Assembly: GCF_030813235.1 (NCBI RefSeq)
Contig: NZ_JAUSUB010000002.1
Coordinates: 186,001-250,000 of the forward strand
Source: Cytobacillus purgationiresistens
GTDB taxonomy: Bacteria > Bacillota > Bacilli > Bacillales > Cytobacillaceae
Direction: 5' to 3'
DNA length: 64,000 bases
The notes below the pieces were generated by a model that searched no databases, was not told the DNA's origin, and saw nothing but the letters and a program-made list of their open reading frames with translations. The translations under genes were made by a program, and so were the position numbers. The number at the start of each line of letters is the position of its first letter. The stretch's first letter is position 1. Shown here in pieces: positions 7,359 to 16,841 of this stretch.

Positions 7359-8915
7359 CTATACCAAAAATGATCCATCTATAGGCAACCAATGACTAGC
7401 CGCTATATTATTATCCGTTACATTATCAAGTCTGATTGTTCCGTCGGTTTGTATTCCCCACCTTGCCACCCTTGCATTATTTGATATTTGTGATGTATTT
7501 TGAATTATAGAAGTTACTTGGGACGGTCTAAATTCAGAAGGCAACGTGGCAATGATTCTACCCACTGCATTAATGTTGGTTACTGACCCTCTTAAATAAA
7601 CTAAATTGCCAACCCTTGCAACTCCTGGTAATTGTGTTGGTCCATACGATTGAGTTCCGTTTTGCAAGCTTAATGGCAAGTAGGATTCCCCGCCAGGAAT
7701 AAATAAACCAACTTCCCTCCAGCCTCTGAATTCCTCACTATCCCGAGATCCAATAAAAGTTTTCATATCAAAATTTCGTGTTATTTCATAATGCCTTAAC
7801 CCATTTGGCGCTTCTGTAATATCAAGCTCATAGTAATCATTTCCAAAATTAGCTGGTGCACCACTAGCTCGCTGCCCATAATAAAGTCCTGGTGGCAGGT
7901 TTATAATGTTCGTGTTATTTGTGACAAATAATCTTACTCTATCACTAAACCAACCTTGGGGAGTTCCATTTAAAATGCTATTGGAATAGCGTATACCCAT
8001 TGAATCAAATGCTGTTATATATCCATTTCCACTTGAGTCATTGATTACCGCTATACCACTGTGAGAGCGTCCAACAGATGGAACGCCTTGAACTACATTA
8101 GGTGGAGAATAAAAGGTATGCATACCAATTCCTAGTGATTTAATTTCTTCAATTAGATTGGATGAGATAATTTTCTTAGGAGCACCTGTATCGGCTGTTA
8201 TTTTAGTTTGTTGTACAGTTGTTATTTCATTTTCCAAGGCGATGATCTTATTAGCTAGATTTGTAGCAACTTCACCCTCTAGGATAATTTGCAGACTATT
8301 GAACCACTCTAAAAACTCCTGCTCTTCAGCCGCTTTAAAGGCTTCCAAATCTGCTGAATTTGAAGTTTTAATCTCTTCAAACCAATTCAAATACTGATTA
8401 AAAATAGTTGTAGTATCCACTTGATTCACTAATCCATGTACGATGCCGCACAATGAAGTATTAAGCCTTGTATCAGTGATATTAGCTTGCCAGACCCTAG
8501 TTGTACCATTGTTGATTAGGACATCTGCAATGCCAAGCTCATAAGCATCTGCATCACGTTGTAATGATGGTGCAACTGGACTGGATGCTAACGAACCTTT
8601 TTTAACTAGGGGTACAATCATTCTGTTGGAAAAGTCTAATCTAAGTACGATACGATCAATTCGTTTTAATACTCCATCAGCTACGTCCACAACTAAGTTA
8701 TAATCTGCATCGTTAAAAAAGTAATACCCCTTGATCCAACCCTTACCAGCCCTTAAGCTCACTGACATATCATCATTCGCTATTACTTGCAGTCCTGTGG
8801 ATGGTTTAGGAAAAACTCCATTACTAATAAAAGTAGAGAAGTATTCTGCAAAGGATTCAGCCTTATAAATCCGATCTCCATTTACACTATTAAAGAATCC
8901 ACTTCTCAATGTCAT
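7359..8915 (-). CDS. tail fibre / receptor-binding baseplate protein
   Basis: The 518-residue protein has an N-terminal virion-attachment-like domain (about 1-160, starting TLRSGFFNSVNGDRIYKAE) seen in many Gram-positive siphophage baseplate proteins. A helical stalk with coiled-coil character follows (about 165-245). The C-terminal half is beta-rich with Gly/Asn-rich strands typical of receptor-binding heads (RGSVTNINAVGRIIATLPSEF). It follows the Gp37-like protein with an ATGA overlap. The host-range role is inferred from position and composition. Confidence 0.75.
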   Translation of the reverse strand: MTLRSGFFNSVNGDRIYKAESFAEYFSTFISNGVFPKPSTGLQVIANDDMSVSLRAGKGWIKGYYFFNDADYNLVVDVADGVLKRIDRIVLRLDFSNRMIVPLVKKGSLASSPVAPSLQRDADAYELGIADVLINNGTTRVWQANITDTRLNTSLCGIVHGLVNQVDTTTIFNQYLNWFEEIKTSNSADLEAFKAAEEQEFLEWFNSLQIILEGEVATNLANKIIALENEITTVQQTKITADTGAPKKIISSNLIEEIKSLGIGMHTFYSPPNVVQGVPSVGRSHSGIAVINDSSGNGYITAFDSMGIRYSNSILNGTPQGWFSDRVRLFVTNNTNIINLPPGLYYGQRASGAPANFGNDYYELDITEAPNGLRHYEITRNFDMKTFIGSRDSEEFRGWREVGLFIPGGESYLPLSLQNGTQSYGPTQLPGVARVGNLVYLRGSVTNINAVGRIIATLPSEFRPSQVTSIIQNTSQISNNARVARWGIQTDGTIRLDNVTDNNIAASHWLPIDGSFLV

Positions 8916-10003
8916 CGATTCACCAACTTTTTCATTTTTTCCGTTAATGTTGGGACGGATTTTCCGACTCTAACATAAATTCCTTTGGATTGTTGATACA
9001 CTTCATCAACCTCTTCAACTCTAGAATTCATAATGATTCCTAATTTGTCATCACGAATGGTTATGATGTCACCTAGAAAGAAATCGCGGCCATACTTTGT
9101 ATTTTCCTTTGTCACATCCAACTCGCATTCAAGTGAGTAAAAATCTTCGAATTCTAATAGTTTTTCTAAACCTCGCTGCTTTAATATTTTTTTATACTCT
9201 GCATCGGGAATCTGGACATCATCTTCAGTTTGATTTGAAATATCACGGGCATCCACAAATACTTCTCTCCTGTTCAAGCCCATACCCTGCTCAATACTGG
9301 TTAATGTCCGATTTGCCCCTTCCCCTTCTCCACCAATGAGTGCAGTATTCTTCAAATCGTTGTCTGCCTCTTCATATTTTCTTGAGAGAACATTTGAAAA
9401 ATCCTTTGACAAAATAATGCGTGGGTTTGCCCTTTGGTCCACTGTACGATTAACTCCCTCATACAAATCAAATTTAGCTTCTTTACCATCAAATATTGTC
9501 CTAATTCCCATCTCGTAGGTATTGCATATAGCTTCAATTTTATCTAACAAATCCACATATGAAGCTTGCAATTCAATTGGTGAGCCAAACCCTTTACGTG
9601 AGGCAAGCTTTATTTGAGAAATTTTCCTATTTACATTAGAGGGAGAAATGATTTCTGTTGTAATCATATTTCTCAGAATGTCCTCTGGGGTATGGTTATA
9701 AGTTGCTATCCTCCAAAGGACTCTACGATCCAACCATCTGATTAAAGAAAAACATTTAATAACTAGCTGGTCTTTGCCAGTGGCATCTTCACTAAATCCA
9801 CGATAGTAAATGAACATTGCTTCATTATCATCTTTTCTAAAAAGGATTCTACCTTTTTGCAGTAGATTAATATTCTCTGTTGTAACATCAACATGCAGTT
9901 CAGCTTCACCATGGTTACTATACTTTTTTCTCCACAACAAATAAGAAAAACGCCCCACCATTCCAATGCGTTGAAAGTTCTCATTCGATACATATATCAT
10001 CAT
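8912..10003 (-). CDS. siphovirus ReqiPepy6 Gp37-like baseplate protein
   Basis: The 363-residue protein begins MIYVSNENFQRIGMVGRFSYLLWRKKYSNHGEAEL, the typical opening of the Gp37-like family found between Dit and the fibre in Gram-positive siphophages. These proteins are thought to act as tail-hub (Tal-like) components. It overlaps the start of the fibre gene by 4 bp and follows the Dit stop without spacing. Confidence 0.82.
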   Translation of the reverse strand: MMIYVSNENFQRIGMVGRFSYLLWRKKYSNHGEAELHVDVTTENINLLQKGRILFRKDDNEAMFIYYRGFSEDATGKDQLVIKCFSLIRWLDRRVLWRIATYNHTPEDILRNMITTEIISPSNVNRKISQIKLASRKGFGSPIELQASYVDLLDKIEAICNTYEMGIRTIFDGKEAKFDLYEGVNRTVDQRANPRIILSKDFSNVLSRKYEEADNDLKNTALIGGEGEGANRTLTSIEQGMGLNRREVFVDARDISNQTEDDVQIPDAEYKKILKQRGLEKLLEFEDFYSLECELDVTKENTKYGRDFFLGDIITIRDDKLGIIMNSRVEEVDEVYQQSKGIYVRVGKSVPTLTEKMKKLVNR

Positions 10004-10872
10004 TAAACCCCCACATATTGAGGAGTAAAGTATATGGTTATCTCTAAATTATCTACATTCGAATCTGCATCATATCTCATCAGGTTATCCCCAATATCAA
10101 GAGATAAATGCGGATTAGATTCTAACGTAAGATCATTAAAAATATTAGAAGTGACGCCATTTCTAGATAATCTTACATATTCATTACCTCGTTCTGTATT
10201 AACCGATATAACATCTCCTGCAATCATTTCTTTTTCGATCCTTATAAATTCTCGTGTCTCCACATTAAGAATAGATGGGTTAATCAAGGTACCAACTGCC
10301 CTAAACTCTATTCGTAACGGAGAAATATTGTCACTGGTATTATTGACATTTACAATAACCGAAGGCTCTCTATAGCCCATTTGTATCCCCGTATCTTCGG
10401 GAATAATTAACGGGAAAGAGAAAGCACCAACCCATGTTGCAACATCTGTTTTGATTTCTCGATCAAACCACCATGGTTTCGGACACAAGAGAGAGATAAC
10501 AAATACTGGATAGGTGTCTTTTGAGATTACAGGTGCTTTTTCCACTCTAAAATTAATGAATCTGCTTATTTCCCCATCTGTATATTGCAATGTGAATTTA
10601 CGCCTAGGATTAAAGAAGCGAATCATTTTTATACGATTAATTTCTTTATCTTCACTAATCCGACCTTCTATCGTTATATTTCTGGGCCTTATACTCGAAC
10701 CTACAATATTTTCTCCATCTGTATCATAATTAATAGAGGTGTAGAATTCATTCTCCATTGAATCTAACCCATCTGCATTATCCAAATAAAAAGGGCTCAA
10801 CACTGATATTTCAAATGTTTGCCCTTGGTCATTTTCAATAATTAACTTTTCTTTTTTTCTAAATGATTGCAC
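10003..10872 (-). CDS. distal tail protein (Dit), phage tail family
   Basis: The 289-residue protein has the Sipho_tail pattern: an N-terminal domain with the belt-forming strands (IRPRNITIEGRIS, FNPRRKFTLQY, FRVEKAPVISKDTYPVFVISLLCPKPWW) and a galectin-like C-terminal domain. Dit forms the hexameric hub that joins the tail tube to the baseplate. It lies between the tape measure and the Gp37-like gene, the expected order. Confidence 0.88.
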   Translation of the reverse strand: MQSFRKKEKLIIENDQGQTFEISVLSPFYLDNADGLDSMENEFYTSINYDTDGENIVGSSIRPRNITIEGRISEDKEINRIKMIRFFNPRRKFTLQYTDGEISRFINFRVEKAPVISKDTYPVFVISLLCPKPWWFDREIKTDVATWVGAFSFPLIIPEDTGIQMGYREPSVIVNVNNTSDNISPLRIEFRAVGTLINPSILNVETREFIRIEKEMIAGDVISVNTERGNEYVRLSRNGVTSNIFNDLTLESNPHLSLDIGDNLMRYDADSNVDNLEITIYFTPQYVGV

Positions 10873-10884
10873 TTCCTCACCTCA

Positions 10885-13800
10885 CTATACTTGTAGGGCT
10901 GCTTCTCTTAATGCTTGTTTTGCAAGTCTGCTGGATTCATATGGATCAATAGGCTTTGGAGAATGGTAAGTGAAATAATAATTATTTTCTGTTGAGGTTA
11001 CAGCTTGTCTTGAATCATTACTACTACTATCTCCTCTATATGCTTTGATTTCTTTTGCGGCAGAACTAATTATCCAAGCTTGATTATTTATTTCAGTATC
11101 AAAAGCACCATGCGTTTTCTTAGCCATCTCAACCGCGCTTTTTACAGCTGTTTTTGTACTTTTTTTAATGCCTAATGCGAATCCATCTGTGTAGTTTACG
11201 CCTTCTTCTGCAGTCAATTTAGATGGTGAATTCGAATCGATAGCCTTTTTCAAAGCAGAAATAGCACTTTTACCTACATTCCATGCTGCACTCCACACTG
11301 AGCCACCACTACCCGAACCTACTCTTATAGCTCCAGCAAATCCCGATACAAAGGCAGAACCTATTGATGAAGTGTTAGTATTCTTTAAACCACTCTCAGC
11401 AGTTTTAGCCACAGAAGTACTAGCAGAAGAAGCAGGTCCTTTATTACTGTTAACACCTTTAACAAATTCAGAACCAGCCTTTTTACCGCCGCCACCATCA
11501 GTTGTTTTCCCTAATGTGGAAGTAACTCTTTCACTTAAGGCTCTTGATGCTGCATCATTCATTTGTTTTGTTGAGTCAAGTCCAGTTTTATGGCGCATCC
11601 CTTTGTCTCTACCATGAGATTGAGTAACATCCTTACCCTTTGCAAACTCACTTTGCATTCCTTGAATAATTTCAAGTGCTGATTTTTTTGTATTTCCCTT
11701 CACACTACCCATGCCTGTATAAAAACTGGTACCATGCCCATAACCAGCTTTTTCAGAAACCTCTTTGTTAGCATCAAGTTCCATTTGAGCAGCTCGTACA
11801 GTTTTAGCAGCTTCAGCTTGGGCTTCTGATTGCGTTAGACCAATCCCTTTATAAAATCCAACTAGGGCTTCTTGTGTTTGGCTCATTGCCTCTTCTTTAC
11901 TAGCGCCTAATTCGGCAAAATACTCAATTTGTTTCTTTGCCCATCTTTCTTGATACTGTTGTTCAGTTTCTTCGATTTTTCCATAAAATCCATTTAGTCC
12001 ATTAAGCATTTCTGATTGTCTTTCAAACTGTTTACCTGTTTCAAGATCAAGTAGTTGTCCACTTTTAGACATTTGTTGATAAAGGGCTTTAAGGTTATCT
12101 TCATAACTTGCAGTATTCTTCGCCAAAGATTTTTGATAATCAGCCGTACTCTTTTCCAATAAAGCATTTCTTTCTTCGGCTTCCATATATCCTTGTGCAA
12201 AGTTCTTCTCTATAATTGAGTTACGATATTCATAGTCCTCTTTAGCAGCAGCTTGCCCTGATTTATAGACCTCATTGATATCTTTATAATATTTCTTAGC
12301 TTGCTTATAACTGAGGTTCCCTTGCTCACTAAGAATGGCATTAAACATAGCAACTGCTTCTTTTTGATTAGCCGCAAAGCGCATCGTGGACTGGTCAAAG
12401 AATGCCATTATCTCACTAAAATGTTTCTTTTGATCTGCACTCATTTCTGACGATATGAGCCCGGTTTCTTCCTTTAATTCTCTTAAGGACTTTATCATTT
12501 CTCTTGATTTTTGAATATCGGCATCAATATCTCCGACCATTCGGTCAATCATTTTTTGACCGATTTCTTCCGCTTTTCTTCCAGTGTCTTCATATAGACT
12601 ACTTAAGACGGCCAACATATCTGTTTTCATCGATTCAAGCTCACTTATTAATGCAACTGACATTTCTGAATAAGTGTTTATGAGATTGTCTGCCATTTTC
12701 TTTGCTTCTTTGCCAGATGTTCGGGTCAACTCAAAAAGTTGATATTCAGCTTTCTCGCGTAAATTGACATATGAATTTGCAGCTTTTTTAGTCCCTTCAG
12801 ATACACCTTCCCCAAAGAGTAAAGTCTCCTCTTTGGTTTTCTTCTGTTCCTTCTGAAGATTCTTAAGGTGATCCTTTACTGCAAAGGTTGCAACCCCAAG
12901 AGCTCCTAATGCCGCAATTCCACCTGTGATAGCAAGACCTACTGGACCAGCAAACATTAGTAATCCACCAATAGCCATTGCTAATGCTCCTACACCAGCT
13001 GTTACACCTAATAATCCAGCTGAAACTACTGCAGTCTTCGCAATAGTCTTTTGAGTGGCTTCATCTAAACTAGTAAACCATCTAACTAATTCAGTTCCTT
13101 TTTCCACAATCTTATCTAGTTCAGGTGTTAGTTGACGGGCAAGACTTATTTGTAACCCTTCCACAGCTGATTGAAATGCAATGATTTTCCCTCTAGTATT
13201 GTCCATCATTGTTTTAGCCATTTTAGCAGCTGCACCATCTGCATTTTTTAGTTCTTCTGTTGTTTTTGCTAAATTCTTTGATCCATCCTCAAGCAAAATA
13301 GCCCAGTGTTTGTAAGCTTGGGCTCCAAATAGTATTGATAACGTGGAAGACTTTTGCTCTTTGGTCATCCCTTTTGTACCTTTTTCAATTTCAGCCATAA
13401 CATTAGGGAGCGACTTCATATTCCCTTCTGCGTCAAAAAATTCCATTCCTAACTTTTTCATTTCTTTTTTCATAGCAGAGGTTGGTTTAGCCAATCTTGA
13501 TAACGAAGTGGCAAAGGCTTGTCCTGCCATTGAGCCTTTTACACCAGCATTGGCTAATGACATGGTTGCAGCTGCAGACTCCTCTAATTCCCAACCGAGC
13601 GCATTAGCTACAGGAGCAAGATAGGTCATCGCTTCACCCATCTGTTCAACGTTTGTATTCGCATTGGCTTGGGCGAAAGCAAATACATCCGCAGCATGGC
13701 CAGCGTTTTCAGCTGATAATCCAAAAGCCGACATAACATCAGAAGTAATGTCAGCTGCTCTGCCTAAATCTAAAGCACCTGCTGCAGCAAGGTCTAGCAT

Positions 13801-14862
13801 ACCAGGCATGGCTGCCATAATATCATTAGTTTTCCATCCAGCTAAAGCAAGATACTGCATTCCTTCTGATACTTGAGAAGACATAAAGACTGTGGAAGCA
13901 CCTAAATCACGAGCTTGTTTATCAAGTTTTTTCAGTTCTCCTGCGCTTGCACCTGATATAGCTGCAACCTTTGACATGGAAGAATCAAATTCCATTGTTG
14001 TTTCTACAGCTTTTTTAATCGGGGCTGCAAGAGCAGCAAAAGCAATACCAGTTGATATGGCAACCGCAGCACCTTTTTCACGCATATTAGAACCAACAGT
14101 ATTTAATCTGTCTCCTAATTGTTGCATGCTCATACGACTGTTCTTTGTAGCAGAATCTAATTCTTTCATTCTTTGAGTCGTTTGTTTAAGGCTGTTCTGC
14201 ATTCCATTTAAACTACTGCGTGCTTCATTCAAACGAATAGCCAATTGCTTTGTTTCTTGACTGTCTTTACCTTTTGCTCTCGCAACCCTTTTATATTCAT
14301 TTTCAAGGGTGCTTACTACTTGTTTTTGAACCTTCATTTTTTGATTTAATTGCTCCGCATGCAATCCTGTTTGCTTTAACTCATTTCCAAAATTATCTAC
14401 AGATGACTTAGCCGCTTTAAATTGTGAGTCGATTAGCTTAGATTGCAAAGCAAGGTTCTTTAGATCATTTTCTAACTTCTTAGAATGCTTCTGATCGCCT
14501 AACTGTTTCATCTTTTGGTTGGTATCTGTAATAGCATTCTTAATCTTGTTCATTTCAGCTGTAGCATTTTTTAATCGGATAGCAAGGTTTTGAGTTTCCT
14601 TTGCATCCTTACCCTTTTTAGCTGCAGAATCATTAAATGCTTTCTCTAGTTCTTTAACTCTGGTTCTTTGTAAAGCCAGCTTCTGTGTAAGGAAATCTGC
14701 TTTTACTTGAGCTTGCTTTAACTGGTTCCCCCAATTTGTAACAGATGTCCGGTTAGCCTCAAAATCAGCTTTTACAACCTTCATTTGACGGGAGATAGCA
14801 GACATTTCGCCATTAAACTGTTTTGAGTTGGAATATAACCTTACTCTAATGTCTTTTGCCAA
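10885..14862 (-). CDS. phage tail tape measure protein (TP901 type)
   Basis: The start is TTG 14862 behind GGGGAGGGAGA. The 1325-residue protein has a long N-terminal coiled coil with repeated RVKELEKAF-like heptads (1-260), the TP901 core (about 275-540, including FDSSMSKVAAISGAS), hydrophobic segments at about 605-660, further coiled coils and a Ser/Gly-rich region. Tape measure length sets tail length; at the usual 0.15 nm per residue this predicts a tail near 200 nm. It directly follows the chaperone frameshift ORF. Confidence 0.93.
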   Translation of the reverse strand: MAKDIRVRLYSNSKQFNGEMSAISRQMKVVKADFEANRTSVTNWGNQLKQAQVKADFLTQKLALQRTRVKELEKAFNDSAAKKGKDAKETQNLAIRLKNATAEMNKIKNAITDTNQKMKQLGDQKHSKKLENDLKNLALQSKLIDSQFKAAKSSVDNFGNELKQTGLHAEQLNQKMKVQKQVVSTLENEYKRVARAKGKDSQETKQLAIRLNEARSSLNGMQNSLKQTTQRMKELDSATKNSRMSMQQLGDRLNTVGSNMREKGAAVAISTGIAFAALAAPIKKAVETTMEFDSSMSKVAAISGASAGELKKLDKQARDLGASTVFMSSQVSEGMQYLALAGWKTNDIMAAMPGMLDLAAAGALDLGRAADITSDVMSAFGLSAENAGHAADVFAFAQANANTNVEQMGEAMTYLAPVANALGWELEESAAATMSLANAGVKGSMAGQAFATSLSRLAKPTSAMKKEMKKLGMEFFDAEGNMKSLPNVMAEIEKGTKGMTKEQKSSTLSILFGAQAYKHWAILLEDGSKNLAKTTEELKNADGAAAKMAKTMMDNTRGKIIAFQSAVEGLQISLARQLTPELDKIVEKGTELVRWFTSLDEATQKTIAKTAVVSAGLLGVTAGVGALAMAIGGLLMFAGPVGLAITGGIAALGALGVATFAVKDHLKNLQKEQKKTKEETLLFGEGVSEGTKKAANSYVNLREKAEYQLFELTRTSGKEAKKMADNLINTYSEMSVALISELESMKTDMLAVLSSLYEDTGRKAEEIGQKMIDRMVGDIDADIQKSREMIKSLRELKEETGLISSEMSADQKKHFSEIMAFFDQSTMRFAANQKEAVAMFNAILSEQGNLSYKQAKKYYKDINEVYKSGQAAAKEDYEYRNSIIEKNFAQGYMEAEERNALLEKSTADYQKSLAKNTASYEDNLKALYQQMSKSGQLLDLETGKQFERQSEMLNGLNGFYGKIEETEQQYQERWAKKQIEYFAELGASKEEAMSQTQEALVGFYKGIGLTQSEAQAEAAKTVRAAQMELDANKEVSEKAGYGHGTSFYTGMGSVKGNTKKSALEIIQGMQSEFAKGKDVTQSHGRDKGMRHKTGLDSTKQMNDAASRALSERVTSTLGKTTDGGGGKKAGSEFVKGVNSNKGPASSASTSVAKTAESGLKNTNTSSIGSAFVSGFAGAIRVGSGSGGSVWSAAWNVGKSAISALKKAIDSNSPSKLTAEEGVNYTDGFALGIKKSTKTAVKSAVEMAKKTHGAFDTEINNQAWIISSAAKEIKAYRGDSSSNDSRQAVTSTENNYYFTYHSPKPIDPYESSRLAKQALREAALQV

Positions 14863-14876
14863 ATTATCTCCCTCCC

Positions 14877-15053
14877 CTAACCGAGTATTTGATCAATAAA
14901 TACGACATCTTTTTTCTGTTTTTCCTTTTTCCGTTGAGCCAACAACTTCAAGTGATATACAACATCCATTTCATCAATTTGATTTTGAGTAAAGCCAACA
15001 TCTATAAGAGCATTGTACATATCCATGACCGCTTCACTCAGGGTTACTTTCCC
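14877..15053 (-). CDS. tail chaperone C-terminal extension (T part), made by -1 frameshift
   Basis: The frame continues from the slippery heptamer at 15047-15053 through VTLSEAVMDMYNALIDVG to TAG at 14877-14879. It has no good start of its own; the first ATG has no ribosome binding site. It is the equivalent of lambda T, expressed as a GT fusion. The extension (58 codons) is helical and lysine-rich near its end. The fused protein would be about 170 residues and is expected to bind the tape measure encoded next door. Confidence 0.8.
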   Translation of the reverse strand, partial: GKVTLSEAVMDMYNALIDVGFTQNQIDEMDVVYHLKLLAQRKKEKQKKDVVFIDQILG

Positions 15054-15382
15054 TCATCGCTATTGTTTTCACCTTCGCTACCTCCAAGCAGCTTACTAGC
15101 AGCTGTGATATTCCCTAATACGAAATTGACAACACCATAGATCGTATCCATCATTCTTCTTGCATCTGTCCCATCCTCAAATTCATCTATTGTAAATTTG
15201 TTATCAAAAACATCACATACAAATGAAATTAGTACATCGAGATCGTCAGATGATAATGATTGAGATTCGATAAGTTCAGCTACATCTGCAGCCCTTCGAA
15301 ATAAACTTCCTGGTACATATTCTGGTGAAACGAACCGCTCTTCTTTTTCTTCTTTTCTTAGCACAACTGATATATTTTTCAT
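15044..15382 (-). CDS. phage tail assembly chaperone (G part)
   Basis: The 112-residue product starts MKNISVVLRKEEKEERFVSPEYVPGSLFRRA behind AAGGAGG. It is acidic and helical, as usual for the short tail chaperone between the major tail protein and the tape measure. It ends in an acidic tail (EGENNSDEGK). The last sense codons GGA AAG form the slippery site used to make the longer fusion. It acts in the cytoplasm during tail assembly and is not expected in virions. Confidence 0.82.
   Translation of the reverse strand: MKNISVVLRKEEKEERFVSPEYVPGSLFRRAADVAELIESQSLSSDDLDVLISFVCDVFDNKFTIDEFEDGTDARRMMDTIYGVVNFVLGNITAASKLLGGSEGENNSDEGK
15047..15053 (-). promoter_or_regulatory. -1 ribosomal frameshift heptamer G GGA AAG
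   Basis: On the minus strand the sequence G GGA AAG TAA fits X XXY YYZ in the zero frame, with the stop codon immediately after. A -1 slip gives GGG AAA GTA and enters the open T frame. This is the classic arrangement of siphophage tail chaperones. Confidence 0.8.
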
Positions 15383-15424
15383 ATAAATACCTCCTTAAAA
15401 ATTTAAAAGCCCCTATAACCTCAA

Positions 15425-15494
15425 CTAGCTCCAGGACAAAGACACACTTGTATCTGTCTTGGAGCTAGTTTTTAGATTTAGGGGTTGATTAGGG
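15425..15494 (-). other. +1 frameshift site and C-terminal extension of the major tail protein
   Basis: The gene ends ACA CCC TAA. If the proline tRNA slips from CCC to CCT, 21 further codons open (15490 down to 15428) and stop at TAG 15425-15427. The extension begins NQPLNL and ends KTDTSVSLSWS. The last 11 residues match exactly the equivalent extension of the capsid gene, using different codons. SPP1 tail tube protein gp17.1 and Listeria phage PSA proteins are known to be extended by +1 shifts at such proline codons. The same DNA can also form a hairpin (15431-15462) within an outer CCCC/GGGG pairing (15410-15413 with 15481-15484), which may stimulate shifting. Confidence 0.7.
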
Positions 15495-16058
15495 TGTTTC
15501 AGTTAATTGAGATTCATCATAGATGACCTCTTCAAACCAATTTAACCCCTTAAGTTGTGCACTATCTGCTTGTGCCTTCCAGTTTTTATTATATTGTAAT
15601 GGCATAAATTTAAGCTTGAGCTTGGCTGTTTGTGGAGTAACGTTCCCTTCATCTGTTTGATGCTCGATAGGCAGTAATTCAGGCTTTCCTTTCAAGAACC
15701 AATAGAAACGATAACCGCCACCAGAAGTTTTTGCACGGAAGCCTACAGCTAATTCAGCTGTAATATCATCAGCATTTGCAAATTGTACGCCACTCTTTTC
15801 TTTGTGACCGAAGATTTTCTTTTGCATCTCGAAAGGAAGATCAGCCGCTTCCATATCCATATCAATATCCCCTAATGAATCCAGAACAGCATATAACATA
15901 TTGTCTGCATAAAAGGAGTTACGCTCAGTAGTTGGATTTACCGATACATTTACTGCGCCTAACAATGGCTCCACTTCACCAAAAGTAACACCTACTTGGT
16001 TATCTTCGGTTACTATTGCAGTATGAAACATATCTAGACCATGAATCACTTTTCCCAT
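15489..16058 (-). CDS. major tail (tube) protein, phi13/TP901 type
   Basis: The 189-residue product starts MGKVIHGLDMFHTAIV and contains the pattern GEVEPLLGAVNVSVNP and GDIDMDMEAADLP, typical of phi13-type major tail proteins. It polymerises into the tail tube. It lies between the tail terminator gene and the chaperone, as expected. It ends Glu-Thr-Pro-TAA at a CCC codon, which is a likely +1 frameshift site giving a minority longer form. Confidence 0.88.
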   Translation of the reverse strand: MGKVIHGLDMFHTAIVTEDNQVGVTFGEVEPLLGAVNVSVNPTTERNSFYADNMLYAVLDSLGDIDMDMEAADLPFEMQKKIFGHKEKSGVQFANADDITAELAVGFRAKTSGGGYRFYWFLKGKPELLPIEHQTDEGNVTPQTAKLKLKFMPLQYNKNWKAQADSAQLKGLNWFEEVIYDESQLTETP

Positions 16059-16077
16059 AATTACTTCATCCCCTCAT

Positions 16078-16455
16078 TCACATGAATTTTTTTTCATATC
16101 TCATCACTTTGTGTGAAATATTATCTTCTTTTTCATACAAGTCCTGTGAGTCATAGCGATAATACCCAATGGACTTGAGTGTTTTATCTATTTCTTTAGC
16201 AATCTTAGTTTGAGAAGAAATAGTTTGTTGGTCGCAATAAATACTAATCTGATAACCCACAATAGCTGATTGTGGTTCATTGTCAGCATAATCACTGTCA
16301 CTATTTCTAATTTCTTGATAAATAACTCTTGGATAAATTATTGAATCTGGCGCAAATAGGTTATGAAAGCCGCCTTTTACCCATTCAGATAGTAATGGAT
16401 TCCCTTCCAAGGTTGATAAAAGTTCCTTTTTTGCATCAAAATTCGCTTCCATCAT
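16078..16455 (-). CDS. tail terminator / minor tail protein (DUF3168-like)
   Basis: The 125-residue product has the size, position and pattern of tail completion proteins: a helical start with LLSTLEGNPLLSEWVKGGFHNLFAPDSIIYPRVIYQEI, then strands including GYQISIYCDQQT. These form the ring that stops tail tube growth and joins the tail to the head. The gene overlaps the HK97 gp10-like stop by 4 bp. Confidence 0.72.
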   Translation of the reverse strand: MMEANFDAKKELLSTLEGNPLLSEWVKGGFHNLFAPDSIIYPRVIYQEIRNSDSDYADNEPQSAIVGYQISIYCDQQTISSQTKIAKEIDKTLKSIGYYRYDSQDLYEKEDNISHKVMRYEKKFM

Positions 16456-16841
16456 TGGCTCAACGCCCTCATATAAACTTGCTCCATTGCACTGATTGCA
16501 TCATTTTCACCCTGTTCTGCACCTTTATCTATAAAAGGATATGCAGGCATTTTAGATGTCCCGTATTCTAAAAACTTGGCTCTCCATGCTACTTTTTGAT
16601 TTGGGCCAACGTTAACAAATTTACCTTCATCAGATTCTTTTGCTTTAGTCACTGTGATGTTATTTTCAATATGTGCCTGGTTCTTCTTGCTCCGATTTAC
16701 TAGACTGCGCTGCCTTTTTGCTATTTCTTCGCCCCCGGCTTTTAACGCCTGATCATCAACCTTATCAATATCTCTACCGATTGAATCGAAAAATTCAATG
16801 TGCTCATTAATACCATCAAATTGAAAAGATGAATTAGCCAT
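16452..16841 (-). CDS. HK97 gp10-like head-tail joining protein
   Basis: The 129-residue product contains the family hallmarks: an N-terminal helix, then a basic region (AKRQRSLVNRSKKNQAHIENNI) and the late motif FLEYGTSKMPAYPFIDKGAE. It belongs to the neck proteins between connector and tail. The gene overlaps the upstream stop by 8 bp. Confidence 0.88.
   Translation of the reverse strand: MANSSFQFDGINEHIEFFDSIGRDIDKVDDQALKAGGEEIAKRQRSLVNRSKKNQAHIENNITVTKAKESDEGKFVNVGPNQKVAWRAKFLEYGTSKMPAYPFIDKGAEQGENDAISAMEQVYMRALSQ

Noticed and set aside
13343-14176. Plus-strand ORFs opposite the tape measure gene
   Set aside because: They lie fully inside the tape measure gene on the other strand and lack starts with ribosome sites; shadows of its codon bias.
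15410-15484. Simple terminators after the major tail and capsid genes
   Set aside because: The hairpins lack a convincing T-run directly after the inner stem, and the sequence is conserved at the protein level in the +1 frame, so coding is the better explanation.
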